Source: Gryllotalpicola protaetiae (lineage in GTDB: Bacteria > Actinomycetota > Actinomycetes > Actinomycetales > Microbacteriaceae). From it: a DNA stretch of 64,000 nt. The notes below the pieces were generated by a model. The model was not told the DNA's origin. It saw only the letters and a program-made list of their open reading frames with translations, and did no database searches. The position numbers and the translations under genes were made by a program. Below are positions 63,231 to 64,000 of this stretch, one piece after another (position 1 is the first letter of the stretch; every line of letters begins with the position of its first letter). The DNA lies in NCBI RefSeq assembly GCF_003627055.1, contig NZ_CP032624.1:1426001-1490000 (forward strand), in the 5' to 3' direction.

Positions 63231-64000
63231 TTACTTCTTCTCGTCCTCGTCGTCGACGACCTCGGCGTCGACCACGTCCTCGTCAGAGGCGTCGTCGGCG
63301 GAGGCATCCGCACCCTGCTGCGCACCGGCTGCCTGCTCGGCCTGACCTTGCGCGTAGATCGCCTCGCCCAGCTTCTGCTGGCTCTGCGAGAGCTTCTCGA
63401 ACGCGGTCTTCACGGCCTCGTCGTCCTCGCCGGCGAGCGCGGTCTTGAGCGCGTCGACGTCGCCCTGCACGTCGGACTTGACGTCCTCGGGCAGCTTGTC
63501 CTCGTTGTCCTTGATCAGCTTCTCGATCGAGTAGACGAGCTGCTCGGCCGTGTTGCGGGTCTCGGCGGACTCGCGGCGGCGCTTGTCCTCTGCGGCGTGC
63601 TCCTCCGCCTCCTTGACCATGCGCTCGATGTCCTCCTTCGGCAGCGACGAGCCGCCGGTGATGGTCATCGACTGCTCCTTGCCGGTGCCCTTGTCCTTCG
63701 CGGACACGTGCACGATGCCGTTCGCGTCGATGTCGAAGGTGACCTCGATCTGCGGGATGCCGCGGGGGGCCGGCGCGATGCCGGTGAGCTCGAAGGTGCC
63801 GAGCGCCTTGTTGTCGCGCGTGAAGTCGCGCTCGCCCTGGAACACCTGGATAGCCACGGACGGCTGGTTGTCGTCGGCGGTCGTGAAGGTCTCGCTGCGC
63901 TTGGTCGGGATGGCCGTGTTGCGCTCGATGAGCTTGGTCATGATGCCGCCCTTCGTCTCGATGCCGAGGCTCAGGGGGGTGACGTCGATGAGCAGCACGT
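63231..64000 (-). CDS. dnaK: DnaK (Hsp70), C-terminal part, cut at right edge
   Basis: About the last 256 codons are in the window. Visible are the linker and substrate-binding domain start ([56 protein letters not shown]), the beta sandwich ([47 protein letters not shown]), the helical lid and a disordered acidic tail ending [12 protein letters not shown]. The ATPase domain and any HAIR operator lie outside. First gene of the dnaK operon. Confidence 0.97.
   Translation of the reverse strand, partial: VLLIDVTPLSLGIETKGGIMTKLIERNTAIPTKRSETFTTADDNQPSVAIQVFQGERDFTRDNKALGTFELTGIAPAPRGIPQIEVTFDIDANGIVHVSAKDKGTGKEQSMTITGGSSLPKEDIERMVKEAEEHAAEDKRRRESAETRNTAEQLVYSIEKLIKDNEDKLPEDVKSDVQGDVDALKTALAGEDDEAVKTAFEKLSQSQQKLGEAIYAQGQAEQAAGAQQGADASADDASDEDVVDAEVVDDEDEKK

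Overview
The window is about 64 kb of very GC-rich DNA. It has dense genes, GTG starts, 4-bp start/stop overlaps, a dnaK-grpE-dnaJ-hspR cluster, a CmtR-type metal sensor and a HAIR-like operator in front of clpB. Together these point to an actinobacterium. The recurrent octamer CGGATGCC/GGCATCCG and the overall gene style suggest a Microbacteriaceae-like genus; the family is inference, the phylum is well supported. Nothing looks like a prophage, a CRISPR array or an insertion sequence with a transposase.

Layout. 1-3.6 kb: tail of an alpha/beta hydrolase, an epoxide hydrolase, a threonine aldolase and a nitroreductase, closed by a strong terminator. 3.9-12.5 kb: a cell-surface locus with two SipW-type exported proteins, a SipW-like signal peptidase, and on the opposite strand a 1712-residue vWA/pilin-repeat adhesin followed by a sortase. 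12.7-24.6 kb: two TetR/MFS efflux pairs, a zinc alcohol dehydrogenase, gamma-glutamyltransferase, a DUF2076-like protein, a ClpB without its N-domain, a VOC protein and a WYL regulator. 24.7-34.4 kb: an accessory stretch with a broken hydrolase, two VapBC modules, a HigA remnant, a CmtR/cation-transporter operon, a kinase-like protein, a methyltransferase, an XRE regulator, a GntR/MFS operon and another MFS protein. 34.4-41 kb: two SDR enzymes with a TetR, an odd tRNA-like gene, an EamA transporter, a flavin reductase/luciferase-like pair, a serine-hydrolase-like protein and two very small genes. 41-48 kb: a CPA1 antiporter, a two-component system, an MFS/ArsR pair with a phased operator, and a possible glycosyltransferase. 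48-55.6 kb: a polyol locus with DeoR regulator, mannitol 2-dehydrogenase family enzyme, solute-binding lipoprotein, two ABC permeases and a frameshifted zinc alcohol dehydrogenase. 55.7-64 kb: NAD(P)HX epimerase, an RlmG/RsmC-like methyltransferase, a SNF2 helicase, a small membrane protein and the hspR-dnaJ-grpE-dnaK operon, cut at the right edge.

How the parts connect. HspR at 61.0-61.5 kb is the expected repressor of its own operon and, through the inverted repeat at 21.12 kb, probably of clpB 40 kb away. The surface locus looks like one functional unit: a dedicated signal peptidase processes two fibre-type proteins, while a sortase anchors a large adhesin built of isopeptide-type pilin repeats. 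The polyol genes form an uptake and oxidation pathway lacking its own ABC ATPase.

The most unusual signal is a set of short palindromic repeats. Family A (GGTCGTCA...TGACGACC) and family B (GGGTGCGAAA...TTTCGCACCC) lie mainly between convergent gene ends. Family C (GATCGTTTCGAGACG...CTCCTCAACGACCGG) occurs once between grpE and dnaJ and twice inside open reading frames, where it is translated as extra linker in nnrE and in the SNF2 helicase.
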